A stretch of 42,184 nucleotides of DNA. Source: an uncultured Arenicella sp. GTDB taxonomy: Bacteria > Pseudomonadota > Gammaproteobacteria > Arenicellales > Arenicellaceae. The position numbers and the translations under genes are program-made. The notes beneath the pieces were generated by a model. It was not told the origin of the DNA, did no database searches, and was given only the letters and a program-made list of their open reading frames with translations. Positions 1-8,145 of this stretch are shown piece by piece; the stretch's first letter is position 1; each line of letters begins with the position of its first letter. The stretch spans positions 1 to 42,184 of the forward strand of contig CALAKU010000012.1 of NCBI GenBank assembly GCA_937922925.1, read 5' to 3'.

Positions 1-115
1 ATTTAGTCAATCTAATTGCTTCAATTTGAACTACCTTTCCCTGTAAGCTTGACGTTTATAAGATATAGTAAGGACTCGACATTTAGTTTATTCAGGTGAT
101 CAAGAAAAGGACTTT

Positions 116-1309
116 ATGACACAAGCTTTCAGTTTCAACTCTTTAAAGAAATACGTAAGACCGCAGGACTTTGATGATGATTCTTTGAATGATGAGGATA
201 TATTAGAATCAAGAGTTCGTGATGCCGTGGCACTTGCTGAAGATGGTTTCAATTTTCAAACATCTGCAAAAGCAATAGTAGTAAATGGAAAGCAAGCCTT
301 TTCTACAACGAGCCTAGATGAAAAGCTGGTATTAAGAAAAGTGGTCAGCAATATTCGTAGTTGCTTTGATCTCCCTTTTAGCCATAGAGACAAGATATCG
401 AGTGAGCTTTGTTGCTTCATCAAGGAGGGAGTGAAATATCGATTGTACAGACTAGATATCACTTCTTTCTTCGAGTCGATTTCTTTAGAAGTTATTAGTA
501 GTTCGCTTTCATCTCTTAGAGGCCTATCACAGCAATCAAAATTAATAGCATTGGATTACTTAGAAACGTTTCAAGCTCAATTTAATACCAATGGAGTTCC
601 AAGAGGCGTAGAGATTAGTTCTACGATATCTGAACTCGTGCTCAACGACTTTGATGAACTGGTGGGCCAACACAAAGACGTTTTCTATTATGCGCGATAT
701 GTGGATGACATAGTGATCGTTAGCTCAACTAAAGAGGATAGAGCTGAATTTATCGATTGGATACAGAGCTCTTTGCCTGAAGGATTATTTCTGAATCGTA
801 AAAAGCTGGAGGTGGCAGACATTGAGAAGCTGACAATGCAGCCTAAACTGGATAAGGTTTTTGAATTCTTGGGGTATCGATACACAATAAAGCATCCCGC
901 TGGTTTAACAGGTTACCGTCCTATAACCGTAGATTTGAGCGCTAACAAAGTGAAGGAGCTTAAGACGAAGATTGCTAAGTCTTTCCACAGTTTTAAAAAA
1001 ACAGGTGACTATAGGCTACTTAATGACAGATTAGCATTCATGACCTCGAATCGGGACATCATCACTTCTCGTAATAGCAAAATAGGAACAGGAATTTATT
1101 ACAGTTATAAACGAATTGATCCAACAGCTAGTTTAAAGTCCGATGTAGATTTTTTTCTGAGACAAAACATCATGTCTCAGTCTATTAACCTCTCCGCTGT
1201 ACAAAGAGATGAGCTGAAAAAGTTAAGTTTTTACCGAGGGTTTACTAAGCGTATTCACAGAAACTTTAGTCCGTTGAGGCTGTTGGACATAGTTCAGGTG
1301 TGGAAGTGA
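116..1309 (+). CDS. drt3a: Reverse transcriptase, Drt3a-like (UG3) subunit of a DRT3 defence system
   Basis: Seen: a 397-residue protein with the reverse transcriptase core in order. Motif A is RLDITSFFES (Asp114), motif B is GVPRG (160-164), motif C is YARYVDDIVIV (YVDD at 195-198), motif D is near LFLNRKKLE and FLGYRY follows as motif E. All catalytic aspartates are present, so the enzyme should be active. ATG 116 has AAGG five bases upstream. Known: defence-associated RTs of type 3 pair a ~400-residue UG3 RT with a ~650-residue UG8 RT. Inferred: the length, the lack of maturase or integrase domains, and the overlapping second RT downstream make Drt3a the best assignment. A retron RT is less likely because a second complete RT follows. 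The gene is visibly more AT-rich than the genes after 3.6 kb, which fits acquisition by transfer. The UG3 label rests on architecture, not on an alignment. Confidence 0.8.
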   Translation: MTQAFSFNSLKKYVRPQDFDDDSLNDEDILESRVRDAVALAEDGFNFQTSAKAIVVNGKQAFSTTSLDEKLVLRKVVSNIRSCFDLPFSHRDKISSELCCFIKEGVKYRLYRLDITSFFESISLEVISSSLSSLRGLSQQSKLIALDYLETFQAQFNTNGVPRGVEISSTISELVLNDFDELVGQHKDVFYYARYVDDIVIVSSTKEDRAEFIDWIQSSLPEGLFLNRKKLEVADIEKLTMQPKLDKVFEFLGYRYTIKHPAGLTGYRPITVDLSANKVKELKTKIAKSFHSFKKTGDYRLLNDRLAFMTSNRDIITSRNSKIGTGIYYSYKRIDPTASLKSDVDFFLRQNIMSQSINLSAVQRDELKKLSFYRGFTKRIHRNFSPLRLLDIVQVWK

Positions 1310-3276
1310 AAAGACAAAAGATTTTATTAGATAAAAAAGATTATAGGAGGGTGTTGCTCAGCGATACTCTACCTTCTGATTCTCCAATAATTTATTCGAA
1401 CCACGGTCTATATGTAAACAGTCACAGAGCTTGTCTTGCTGGCAAGAGTGTATTGGATGAAATAGTTCAAGATTTCTACAGAATTATTGTTTGTCCTGAT
1501 GACTTAGAGCTAAAGGCCAAAAATTCTATTCCTCTGAAGTTTAAAATTCTAAAGAACGATATAGATTTTCGAAGTCTTTCGCTAATGCATCCGCGTGCGC
1601 AAAATAATTTTGCCGAGTTCTACAGGGATCATGCGGATCTGATTCTCTATCTGTGTTCGAAGAGCAAGTTTTCTATACGTGCACCCCAAAAGATTGGTGG
1701 ATCAATGTATGTGGTCGATGCAGATATTGAAAACAAATATCGCGAGATAAATATTGATACGCTTGAAACGGAGATTAAAAATAGATACGCAGATTCATTC
1801 TTTACGTATAAAGGGTATAAAAGACTATACAAGTTTTATAGTTCGTCAGAGTATTTGGAGTTAGAAAAGCGCTTCCCTAAAATGTGGTCTATCGACGTTG
1901 CGAATTGTTTCGACAGCCTATATACACATTCAGTATCATGGGCATCCAAAGATAAAGACTTTATTAAGGAGAATATCAGCAAAGGTTTGCAGGTAATAAA
2001 CACTTTCGACCAGTTGATGCAGCGTTGTAATTCAAACGAGACAAATGGAATTACAATCGGTTCAGAGTCGAGCAGGGTGTTCGCTGAGTTAATTTTTCAG
2101 GCAATAGACCAAAAAATTTTGGTGGAGTTGCGAGATGTCCACAGCCTTACTTTCGATGATGACTACGTAATACTGAGGTATGTCGACGACTTCATTATTT
2201 TTGCAAAAAGTGAATCTAATTTAAAAACAATTTATCAAACTATTGCTGATTGTTTGTATGGGTATAGATTTACCTTAAACAAAGAAAAGATGTTGAAATA
2301 TGAGCGGCCATTTTCGACAGAGCACTCTGCAATTATCACTAAGCTCAATTTAATTCTGAAGAATTTTGATCAGACGATATTTTCTCAAGATATGATTGAA
2401 GGTGAAGCCGATTTCCTAGCCATACGTTACACATCAAAGTCTTATAGAGATTTTGTTAACCAAGTAAAAAGCATAGTTGTGGGTCAGCCAAATGGGTATT
2501 CATTTGTGTCTTCCTATCTAATATCTGCTCTCGCAAGGAAGGCCAATCGACTTGTTGACCTTTATAGCCAAAACAATAATTCTGATACGGTAGGAATAAA
2601 GAAAAATCTTACGGTAATAGTTCGAATAGCTTTCTTTTTTTACTCTGTTTATCCCAGTATTCCTGCTTCTCAAAAATTGGCTCGGACTATCTGGTTAATT
2701 GATCGTTTTTTTGTAGAAAACGATCAAGATTCCTTACCAGAAGTCAGAACCGAAATAATGAGTTTGATCGAGGACTTATCGTATGATGAGCACGCTCCCC
2801 TCGAATCACTTAATATTATTCTCGCAACCGCCAGTTTTGGAAGAAACTACTTACTTTCACCCGAATGGTTCGATCGGTTTGTTGAGAACCCGAAAAACCT
2901 AAATTATTTCAGTATAGTGAGTCTTCTGTACTACTTTCAAAATCATCGCTGCTTTTCTGATGCCAAAGAGGTCATTGAGGCCTCGGTAGTAGGGTTGGTG
3001 TTACGTAGCGGTGACTATATTGGTAATCTCCGAACGAACTCCGAGGCAGCACATATCTTTTTGGACATAATGTCTTGCCCGTTTGTCTCACAAGAATTAA
3101 GAGCAAAGTTGTTGAGGACGTACTATAGGTTAACTAGTTCCGACACCAGTAAGCTCGACCCTACAAAGTTTCAAGAGGTGCTTGATGTATTGTTGAACAC
3201 GTGTTGGTTTGTAAACTGGCATGAGTTGGATATCCTTAAACTTCTTGAGCGAAAAGAATTGAGAGATGCCTATTAA
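1300..3276 (+). CDS. drt3b: Reverse transcriptase, Drt3b-like (UG8) subunit of a DRT3 defence system
   Basis: Seen: a 658-residue protein with an N-terminal extension of about 190 residues and then an RT core. Motif A is MWSIDVANCFDSLY (Asp199), the motif B region is GITIGSESSR (250-259), motif C is LRYVDDFIIF (YVDD at 294-297) and motif D is FTLNKEKMLKYE. About 330 residues of mostly helical-looking C-terminal sequence have no domain I recognise. The motif B glycine stretch lacks the usual GxPQG form, unlike its neighbour. The start is GTG 1300, or GTG 1306, which overlaps the upstream TGA and has AGGTG five bases before it. The overlap implies translational coupling. Known: DRT3 has two RTs, the second longer. 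Inferred: this is Drt3b. Base composition is AT-rich like the first RT. Confidence 0.8.
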   Translation: MEVKRQKILLDKKDYRRVLLSDTLPSDSPIIYSNHGLYVNSHRACLAGKSVLDEIVQDFYRIIVCPDDLELKAKNSIPLKFKILKNDIDFRSLSLMHPRAQNNFAEFYRDHADLILYLCSKSKFSIRAPQKIGGSMYVVDADIENKYREINIDTLETEIKNRYADSFFTYKGYKRLYKFYSSSEYLELEKRFPKMWSIDVANCFDSLYTHSVSWASKDKDFIKENISKGLQVINTFDQLMQRCNSNETNGITIGSESSRVFAELIFQAIDQKILVELRDVHSLTFDDDYVILRYVDDFIIFAKSESNLKTIYQTIADCLYGYRFTLNKEKMLKYERPFSTEHSAIITKLNLILKNFDQTIFSQDMIEGEADFLAIRYTSKSYRDFVNQVKSIVVGQPNGYSFVSSYLISALARKANRLVDLYSQNNNSDTVGIKKNLTVIVRIAFFFYSVYPSIPASQKLARTIWLIDRFFVENDQDSLPEVRTEIMSLIEDLSYDEHAPLESLNIILATASFGRNYLLSPEWFDRFVENPKNLNYFSIVSLLYYFQNHRCFSDAKEVIEASVVGLVLRSGDYIGNLRTNSEAAHIFLDIMSCPFVSQELRAKLLRTYYRLTSSDTSKLDPTKFQEVLDVLLNTCWFVNWHELDILKLLERKELRDAY

Positions 3277-3294
3277 GGGGCTAAGATCAAAGTC

Positions 3295-3467
3295 GGGTAG
3301 CAAGAAGTCTAAATTACTTTTCCCGAGGCTATTTCATTATAGGCTCGGCTTATCTATCGAAGCTAAAATTGGTTGCGACTGATCATCCGCTTCTTTTTGA
3401 GAGGTTCACGCCTCACACACCTGATGTTGATGGCTTCTTGCTATTCATTCTTTAGAAATCTCTAAGG
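3295..3467 (+). ncRNA. Candidate DRT3 non-coding RNA with a CACACAC template tract
   Basis: Seen: positions 3295-3309 pair with 3432-3446 in a 15-bp stem (perfect core TAGCAAGAAG/CTTCTTGCTA, with a few G-U pairs outside it). Inside lies a hairpin at 3323-3348 (ten positions per arm, one G-G mismatch, loop TTCATT), a small GAGG/CCTC hairpin at 3401-3414, and directly after it CACACAC at 3414-3420. A 7-bp hairpin at 3450-3467 followed by a T-rich stretch could end the RNA. No protein-coding gene fits. Known, from my recollection of recent DRT3 work: the ncRNA carries an ACACAC template for poly(GT) synthesis. Inferred: this is that RNA. The ends are approximate and no promoter was identified, so it may be processed from the operon transcript. 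Confidence 0.55.
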
Positions 3468-3646
3468 TATAGTTGTTTTAGTTTTTGAATATCAGCCATG
3501 CATCGTTTTATTGGTAAGACCTGAATTCATCCGTCACTTTTCATAGTAAATCAAGGCAAGTTTACGGCGAATAATTGAAAGTCACCGGATAGAATTTGTT
3601 TAAACTTAAGGATTCACCACTCAAGCTTTAAGAGTTCAAACACACA

Positions 3647-4507
3647 ATGCAAAGTCGTTCTTCCTTTGAGCTTCATCCAGTGGCTGGCGCGCTTGGCGCC
3701 GAAGTGTTTGGGATTGATTTATCAAATTCCATAAGCGACGCGGTTTTTAGTGATTTGCACGCGGCGCTTATGAAATTCAAAGTGCTCTTTTTCAGAGATC
3801 AAGATCTGAGCCCGGAGCAACACATCGCCTTCGCTCGTTTGTTTGGCGAGCCAATGGTCGATGACTTTGTTAAGGAAATGGACGCTTACCCTGAACTCAT
3901 CGAACTGCTCCAAGAAGCGGATGATAGTGGCTATAACTTTGGTGGCACTTGGCATTCAGATTCGACCTATCGTGACGCCCCACCAATGGGGGTTGCGCTC
4001 TATGCTCGCGAGCTACCGCCATTTGGTGGCGATACCATCTGGGTTAACATGGAGTTGGTTTATGAGTCGCTGTCTGATGGCATGAAAAAGTTACTCAACC
4101 CGCTAACAGCGGAACATGTTGCGCAAGGCTATCGTGAGAAAATGTCGATCATTAAGGGAGACTACACCAAGTCTTTCACCAAGCAAGACATCATTGAGCG
4201 TAACGTAAGCCATCCAGTGATTAGAAAGCATCCTGTGACCGGTAGTAAGAGTCTGTTTATTAATGAAGCGTATACGCTTCGCTTTCAAGATATGAGCGAA
4301 CAAGAGAGCAAACCTTTGATCGACTACCTTTGTTCACTCGCAACTCGACCTCAGTTTACTTGTCGCTTTCGTTGGCAACCCGGCTCTTTAGCAATTTGGG
4401 ATAATCGCAATACCATGCATTTTGCGATTGGCGATTATTTTGGCCATCGACGTGTAATGCACCGGTATACCATTCAAGGCGACAAGCCAATGGGTATTAG
4501 TGAATGA
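3647..4507 (+). CDS. TauD/TfdA-family Fe(II)/2-oxoglutarate-dependent dioxygenase
   Basis: Seen: 286 residues, normal length for the family. The iron-binding HxD is in GTWHSDSTY (His103, Asp105). The distal histidine is His258 in DNRNTMHFA, and the 2-oxoglutarate-binding region RRVMHRYTIQGDKP is at 268-281, very close to the TauD pattern. ATG 3647 is the natural start. Known: these enzymes hydroxylate a substrate with O2 and 2-oxoglutarate, releasing succinate and CO2; TauD itself frees sulfite from taurine. Inferred: substrate unknown. The stop overlaps the following class II aldolase gene by four bases (ATGA), so the two are co-translated and probably act in one catabolic route. No taurine transporter is nearby, so taurine specificity is not supported. 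Confidence 0.85.
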   Translation: MQSRSSFELHPVAGALGAEVFGIDLSNSISDAVFSDLHAALMKFKVLFFRDQDLSPEQHIAFARLFGEPMVDDFVKEMDAYPELIELLQEADDSGYNFGGTWHSDSTYRDAPPMGVALYARELPPFGGDTIWVNMELVYESLSDGMKKLLNPLTAEHVAQGYREKMSIIKGDYTKSFTKQDIIERNVSHPVIRKHPVTGSKSLFINEAYTLRFQDMSEQESKPLIDYLCSLATRPQFTCRFRWQPGSLAIWDNRNTMHFAIGDYFGHRRVMHRYTIQGDKPMGISE

Positions 4508-5226
4508 ACTCGAACCTCACACAGCGCCAGAATTTAGCCGCCGCGTATCGTTTGGTCGAATGGTTCGGTTGGGGAGACCTGAGCTCAACTCATATCTCTG
4601 CGAGCATGGAGGAGCCAGGTTGTTTTCTAATCAACTCAAGAGACCAGCTGTTTGACGAAGTGACGGCATCCTCTTTGATTGAAATAAATCTACTAGGTGA
4701 ATTGCTCACTCAAAATGAACATGTGGTGGTTAACCAAGCCGGCTTTGTCATCCACAGTGCCATCCATCAAGCAAGACCTGAGATCAAGTGTGTGCTCCAT
4801 ACTCATACTCAGGCCGGCATGGCCGTTTCCGCTATGGAGTGCGGTCTGCTCCCAATCACTCAGCACGCCTTGCGATTTTATGATGATATCGGTGTGCATG
4901 AATACGAGGGCATTGCACTTGACTTAGATGAACGCCAAAGACTGGTTGCAAGCCTTGGCAGTTCCGAGGCGATGATTTTACGCAACCACGGATTACTGAC
5001 TGTTGGCTCATCGGTTGCAGCGGCATTCAGTGCCATGTTTTATCTTGAAAAAGCCTGTCGAGCGCAGATCGATGCAATGAGCAGCAACGCGGAATTAACC
5101 TTTCCGAGCCACGAAGTTTGTTTACACACTTACAATCAATACCAACAATACAAAGATTACATACAGCATGACTGGAATGGTTTGCTAAGGCGATTGGATC
5201 GCGATCAACCTGATTATAAAAATTAA
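4504..5226 (+). CDS. Class II aldolase/adducin N-terminal domain protein
   Basis: Seen: 240 residues with the class II aldolase fold signature. Metal-binding histidines lie in LHTHTQAG (His99, His101) and in RNHGLLTVG (His162). The acidic catalytic residue of fuculose- and ribulose-phosphate aldolases is not evident: the equivalent stretch reads NQAGFVIHSAIHQARPE, as in the adducin-like branch. Known: this family contains zinc-dependent sugar-phosphate aldolases, epimerases and dehydratases, and many members have no assigned reaction. It starts on the ATGA overlap with the dioxygenase gene, so translation is coupled. An old-yellow-enzyme gene follows 46 bases later on the same strand and may be in the same operon. 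The substrate cannot be named. Confidence 0.8.
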   Translation: MNSNLTQRQNLAAAYRLVEWFGWGDLSSTHISASMEEPGCFLINSRDQLFDEVTASSLIEINLLGELLTQNEHVVVNQAGFVIHSAIHQARPEIKCVLHTHTQAGMAVSAMECGLLPITQHALRFYDDIGVHEYEGIALDLDERQRLVASLGSSEAMILRNHGLLTVGSSVAAAFSAMFYLEKACRAQIDAMSSNAELTFPSHEVCLHTYNQYQQYKDYIQHDWNGLLRRLDRDQPDYKN

Positions 5227-5272
5227 CGACCTTGGCACCAAATAGCTAAGGCCACACCGAGGAATCACCTTT

Positions 5273-6364
5273 ATGTCCGCACTGTTCTCAGAACTCAAAG
5301 TAAAAGACGTTACATTTAGAAACCGCATTGGTGTTTCGCCAATGTGTCAATATTCATCGAAAGATGGCATGGCCAACGATTGGCACTTAGTGCACCTGGG
5401 TTCAAGAGCCGTTGGTGGAGCGGGCTTAATTATTGCCGAAGCAACGGCTATCACCGAAGATGGCCGAATAACACCGGGGTGTGCAGGGCTTTGGAACGAT
5501 TCACAAATAGAGCCGCTCAAACGAAACAATGCCTTTATTCGTGAACATGGTGCCGTAACAGCCATTCAAATTGGGCACGCTGGTCGAAAAGGTTCTTCGG
5601 CAACGCCTTGGGGCGGCGGCGCGCATTTGCAAGACGATGAGGGTGGCTGGCCAATCATGGGGCCGACAGATCAGGCCTTTGATCAGGACGGCACACGGCT
5701 AATGAAAGCGCCACGGCAGATGACGCTTAAAGACATAGAAGATATAAAGGCGGCTTTTGTGGCTTGTGCAAAGCGCGCGCTTGAAGCGGATTATCAGTTA
5801 TTAGAAATCCATGGCGCGCATGGGTATTTGTTACACAGTTTTTTCTCGCCGTTAGTCAATACCAGAGACGATGCTTACGGTGGCAGCCAAGAAAACCGTG
5901 CGCGTATGATGTTAGAAACCGTGGAGGCGGTGAGAGCGGTATGGCCTGAAAATCTTCCGCTCGCCGTACGACTCTCCGCCGCTGATTGGATAGAAGGTGG
6001 CTTAACCGTAGACGACAATATCGATATGTCGAAATGGCTTATCGAGCGAGGTGTGGATTTCGTAGACTGCTCTGGCGGTGGTGCAACGCCGGCCGCACGT
6101 TCTTCGGTCGGCGAGAGAACCGCAAATCAAGTTGGGCTGGCTGAGCGTATTCGCCAAGAGACTGGAGTCAAAACCATGGCGGTAGGTGCAATCACGCAAG
6201 CGAAACAAGCCGAAGACATTATCGCTAGTGGCAAAGCCGATATCGCCTTAATGGCCAGAGAAAGTTTGCGTAACCCTTATTGGCCAATTGACGCAGCAAA
6301 GGAACTGGGAATCAGTACGAAGCCATTGATGCCCACTCAAAATGGGTTCTTTGTTGGAACGTAA
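5273..6364 (+). CDS. NADH:flavin oxidoreductase, old yellow enzyme family (XenA/YqjM-like)
   Basis: Seen: 363 residues forming a flavin TIM barrel of the YqjM/XenA branch. The N-terminal motif SPMCQYSS (Cys25, Tyr27) holds the redox-tuning cysteine of this branch. The substrate-binding His pair is in EIHGAHGYLLHSFFSP (His180, His183), followed by NTRDDAYGGS. Known: these FMN enzymes use NAD(P)H to reduce activated C=C bonds of enones and to handle nitro compounds and nitrate esters. ATG 5273 follows CCGAGGAATCACCTTT, with AGGA as ribosome binding site. Inferred: it may reduce an unsaturated intermediate produced by the dioxygenase/aldolase pair upstream, but the physiological substrate is not visible. 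Family assignment is firm. Confidence 0.9.
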   Translation: MSALFSELKVKDVTFRNRIGVSPMCQYSSKDGMANDWHLVHLGSRAVGGAGLIIAEATAITEDGRITPGCAGLWNDSQIEPLKRNNAFIREHGAVTAIQIGHAGRKGSSATPWGGGAHLQDDEGGWPIMGPTDQAFDQDGTRLMKAPRQMTLKDIEDIKAAFVACAKRALEADYQLLEIHGAHGYLLHSFFSPLVNTRDDAYGGSQENRARMMLETVEAVRAVWPENLPLAVRLSAADWIEGGLTVDDNIDMSKWLIERGVDFVDCSGGGATPAARSSVGERTANQVGLAERIRQETGVKTMAVGAITQAKQAEDIIASGKADIALMARESLRNPYWPIDAAKELGISTKPLMPTQNGFFVGT

Positions 6365-6481
6365 TTAATCAAACACCGCAATGCCAATAGTTGGCTGATG
6401 AGCGGCGTCACCTACGCCAAGAATACTCGGTTTTCGATTTGTGAGGACAAGTGGTTAACCAGTGTTGGCGCGCGTGTCTAA

Positions 6482-6528
6482 TCAAGTCGACGCGGCTTAG
6501 AGGTATTCTTTGAAGTGCGGCGACTTGA
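6482..6528. repeat. Inverted repeat, possible terminator between convergent genes
   Basis: TCAAGTCGACGC at 6482-6493 pairs with GCGGCGACTTGA at 6517-6528 (eleven pairs and one A-G mismatch, 23-base loop). A short T-rich stretch (ATTTTTATTT) follows on the plus strand. It lies after the old yellow enzyme gene and before the convergent dodecin gene, so it could end plus-strand transcription. The large loop makes this uncertain. Confidence 0.35.
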
Positions 6529-6556
6529 CTAGCAAGATTTTTATTTATCAGAATTC

Positions 6557-6760
6557 TTAACTTTTCAAAATGAACGTGACTTTCATCTTGACTCGATAGT
6601 CAGTTACCTCGCCGTCTTTTACGCCGACTTCTTGGTCTTTTATCCAAGCGCCTGTGATGTTGTCCAAAGATTTACTGGCTTCGCGAATTCCTTTGCGCGC
6701 GGCGTCTTCAAAGCTTTTAGTGCTCGATGCAGAAACTTCTATTATTTTTGCGATAGACAT
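6557..6760 (-). CDS. Dodecin family flavin-binding protein
   Basis: Seen: 67 residues starting MSIAKIIEVSASS, with SFEDAARKGIREAS, the flavin-stacking tryptophan (Trp39) in ITGAWIKDQEV and a final strand YRVKMKVTF. Length and pattern match dodecins. I chose the internal ATG at 6758-6760 because AAGGGGGC lies just upstream and the protein then begins exactly where the family does. A longer reading frame extends 36 codons upstream but adds nothing dodecin-like. Known: dodecins assemble into 12-subunit shells that store or buffer riboflavin, lumiflavin or FMN in the cytoplasm. It is convergent with a flavoenzyme gene, a suggestive but unproven link. Confidence 0.9.
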   Translation of the reverse strand: MSIAKIIEVSASSTKSFEDAARKGIREASKSLDNITGAWIKDQEVGVKDGEVTDYRVKMKVTFILKS

Positions 6761-7118
6761 AGTGTGCCCCCTTAGGCGTTTTATTGAGCAACGTGCTCGA
6801 TGTTGTTGAGCTACCACGTTAGGGCAATTTTCTAAAAGCCGCAAGTTCGATGATTTGGTTTCTAACACTATTTGACATTATCGTTAACGTGCTGGTACTC
6901 GGCCTTGTTTACTCAAGAGTTGTTTGAATGCTTCGCGAGTTTGAGTTGCGCAACATGAAACAAGATTTTTTATAACGATGTTTCAGAGACGCGGTACGGC
7001 CTAAATCTTGAGACTGGCGACGCGCGCAAGGTGTTTCGAAAGTCACTGTTTGGCAAAATTTGGCCCAGCGCTTTTTATTGCGCGGTGTCGTTGACGAAAC
7101 CACCGATAACAATGTCGC
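6761..7118. other. 358-base stretch without a recognised gene
   Basis: This lies between the dodecin gene and the HpcH/HpaI aldolase gene, both on the minus strand. A 67-codon open frame on the minus strand (6909-7112) has no recognisable domain and no good ribosome binding site. The only local structure I see is a small GAGCA/TGCTC hairpin close to the dodecin start. It could hold the dodecin promoter and the 3' end of the aldolase transcript, but I cannot assign specific elements. Confidence 0.5.
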
Positions 7119-7910
7119 TTATGCAAGAGCGTTGTTCAGCATTTGTTCGGCACCTTGTTTGATGAAGGTGTGTTCCGAATTAAATAGGAAAAAGCTGACG
7201 CCGAGTTTTTGCCAGTAAGGAATGCTGGCCGCATTTGGGGGGAATATCCCAATTCGTCTTTTGGCTTGGGTCGCGATTCGGCACACGTGTTCGGCGAGTT
7301 CGATCACTTTTTGATCGTCTAAGGTTGCGCAACCCAATGCCGATGCTAAGTCGGCCAGACCGATAAAAAAACAATCAATACCGTCGACGGCGACAATGTC
7401 TTCGATGTGATCAACGCCAGCCAGATCTTCAATTTGTGCAATCACCGTAGTAACCGATTTACCATGTTCTTTGTTTTCATTGATCGTTCTGCCGGTGTAT
7501 GCCGCGCTGCGAGTTGAGCCCGCGTAACCTCGGCCGCCAACGCCATAGTGCGCTGCTCTTACAATGGCATCGGCTTTCTTGGGTGAGTCAACATGAGGCA
7601 CGATAATGCCGGTGGCACCGCAATCGAGTGCATTTAAAATGTGCTCTGGCGCAGCCGAGGGCACGCGTACCAAGCTCGGCATGTTTTCGCTGCGCAGCGC
7701 TAATAAACAGGCGTCGATATCGCGCCGATCAAATGGCGAGTGTTCTGTATCCAGGCACACGGCATCAAGCTCGGTTTTTGCAAGCACTTCGGATACCATC
7801 ATCGAAGGTGTTTTTTGAAACGTACTGAATAGAACCTCTCCCTTAGCGAGCCGTGCTTTGAAGTTATTATGCATCTGGTTTGTACAGTGTTTTGATGAGT
7901 CATTACTCAT
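7119..7910 (-). CDS. HpcH/HpaI aldolase family protein
   Basis: Seen: 263 residues with the HpcH/HpaI barrel. The catalytic Asp-x-Glu-His motif is in CLDTEHSPF (His57), followed by VRVPS (82-85), GATGIIVPHVDSP and GYAGSTRSA. The metal ligands are Glu161 in QIEDLAGV and Asp187 in GLADLA. Known: members are divalent-metal class II pyruvate aldolases (4-hydroxy-2-oxo-acids to pyruvate plus an aldehyde); some act as 2-keto-3-deoxy-rhamnonate or 2-dehydro-3-deoxy-glucarate aldolases. No aromatic-degradation genes of the hpa type are nearby, so a sugar-acid or general hydroxy-oxo-acid substrate is as likely. The start at 7910 is the first ATG; an internal ATG twelve codons on is possible. Confidence 0.88.
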   Translation of the reverse strand: MSNDSSKHCTNQMHNNFKARLAKGEVLFSTFQKTPSMMVSEVLAKTELDAVCLDTEHSPFDRRDIDACLLALRSENMPSLVRVPSAAPEHILNALDCGATGIIVPHVDSPKKADAIVRAAHYGVGGRGYAGSTRSAAYTGRTINENKEHGKSVTTVIAQIEDLAGVDHIEDIVAVDGIDCFFIGLADLASALGCATLDDQKVIELAEHVCRIATQAKRRIGIFPPNAASIPYWQKLGVSFFLFNSEHTFIKQGAEQMLNNALA

Positions 7911-8145
7911 CTTTATTGGTCTTGCAAACCCACTATAATGTGATTTGACGGCAGCGTGTTAGCATTTGTTGGGTGTTTTACCGCGACCAAAGACCAATTA
8001 CTTTAGTGTCAGCTTAGCGTGGTGAACAGTTTGGTTGGCCCCAAAAGTTAGTGGCGGCTTAGGTCAATCTCTTGGTGTAGCCAGTTGGCATCGGTTAGAC
8101 TCCAATGCCAGCGCCCCTCATAAAACTTATGCTGACTAAGCGATC

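Noticed and set aside
3640..3646. A second ACACACA tract just before the tauD-like start codon, as an alternative ncRNA template
   Set aside because: It lies outside the stem-enclosed domain, at the ribosome-binding position of the next gene, and has no hairpin beside it. The tract at 3414-3420 is better placed.
6909..7112. A 67-codon minus-strand frame between the dodecin and aldolase genes
   Set aside because: No recognisable domain, no ribosome binding site and odd composition. I left it as unassigned sequence.
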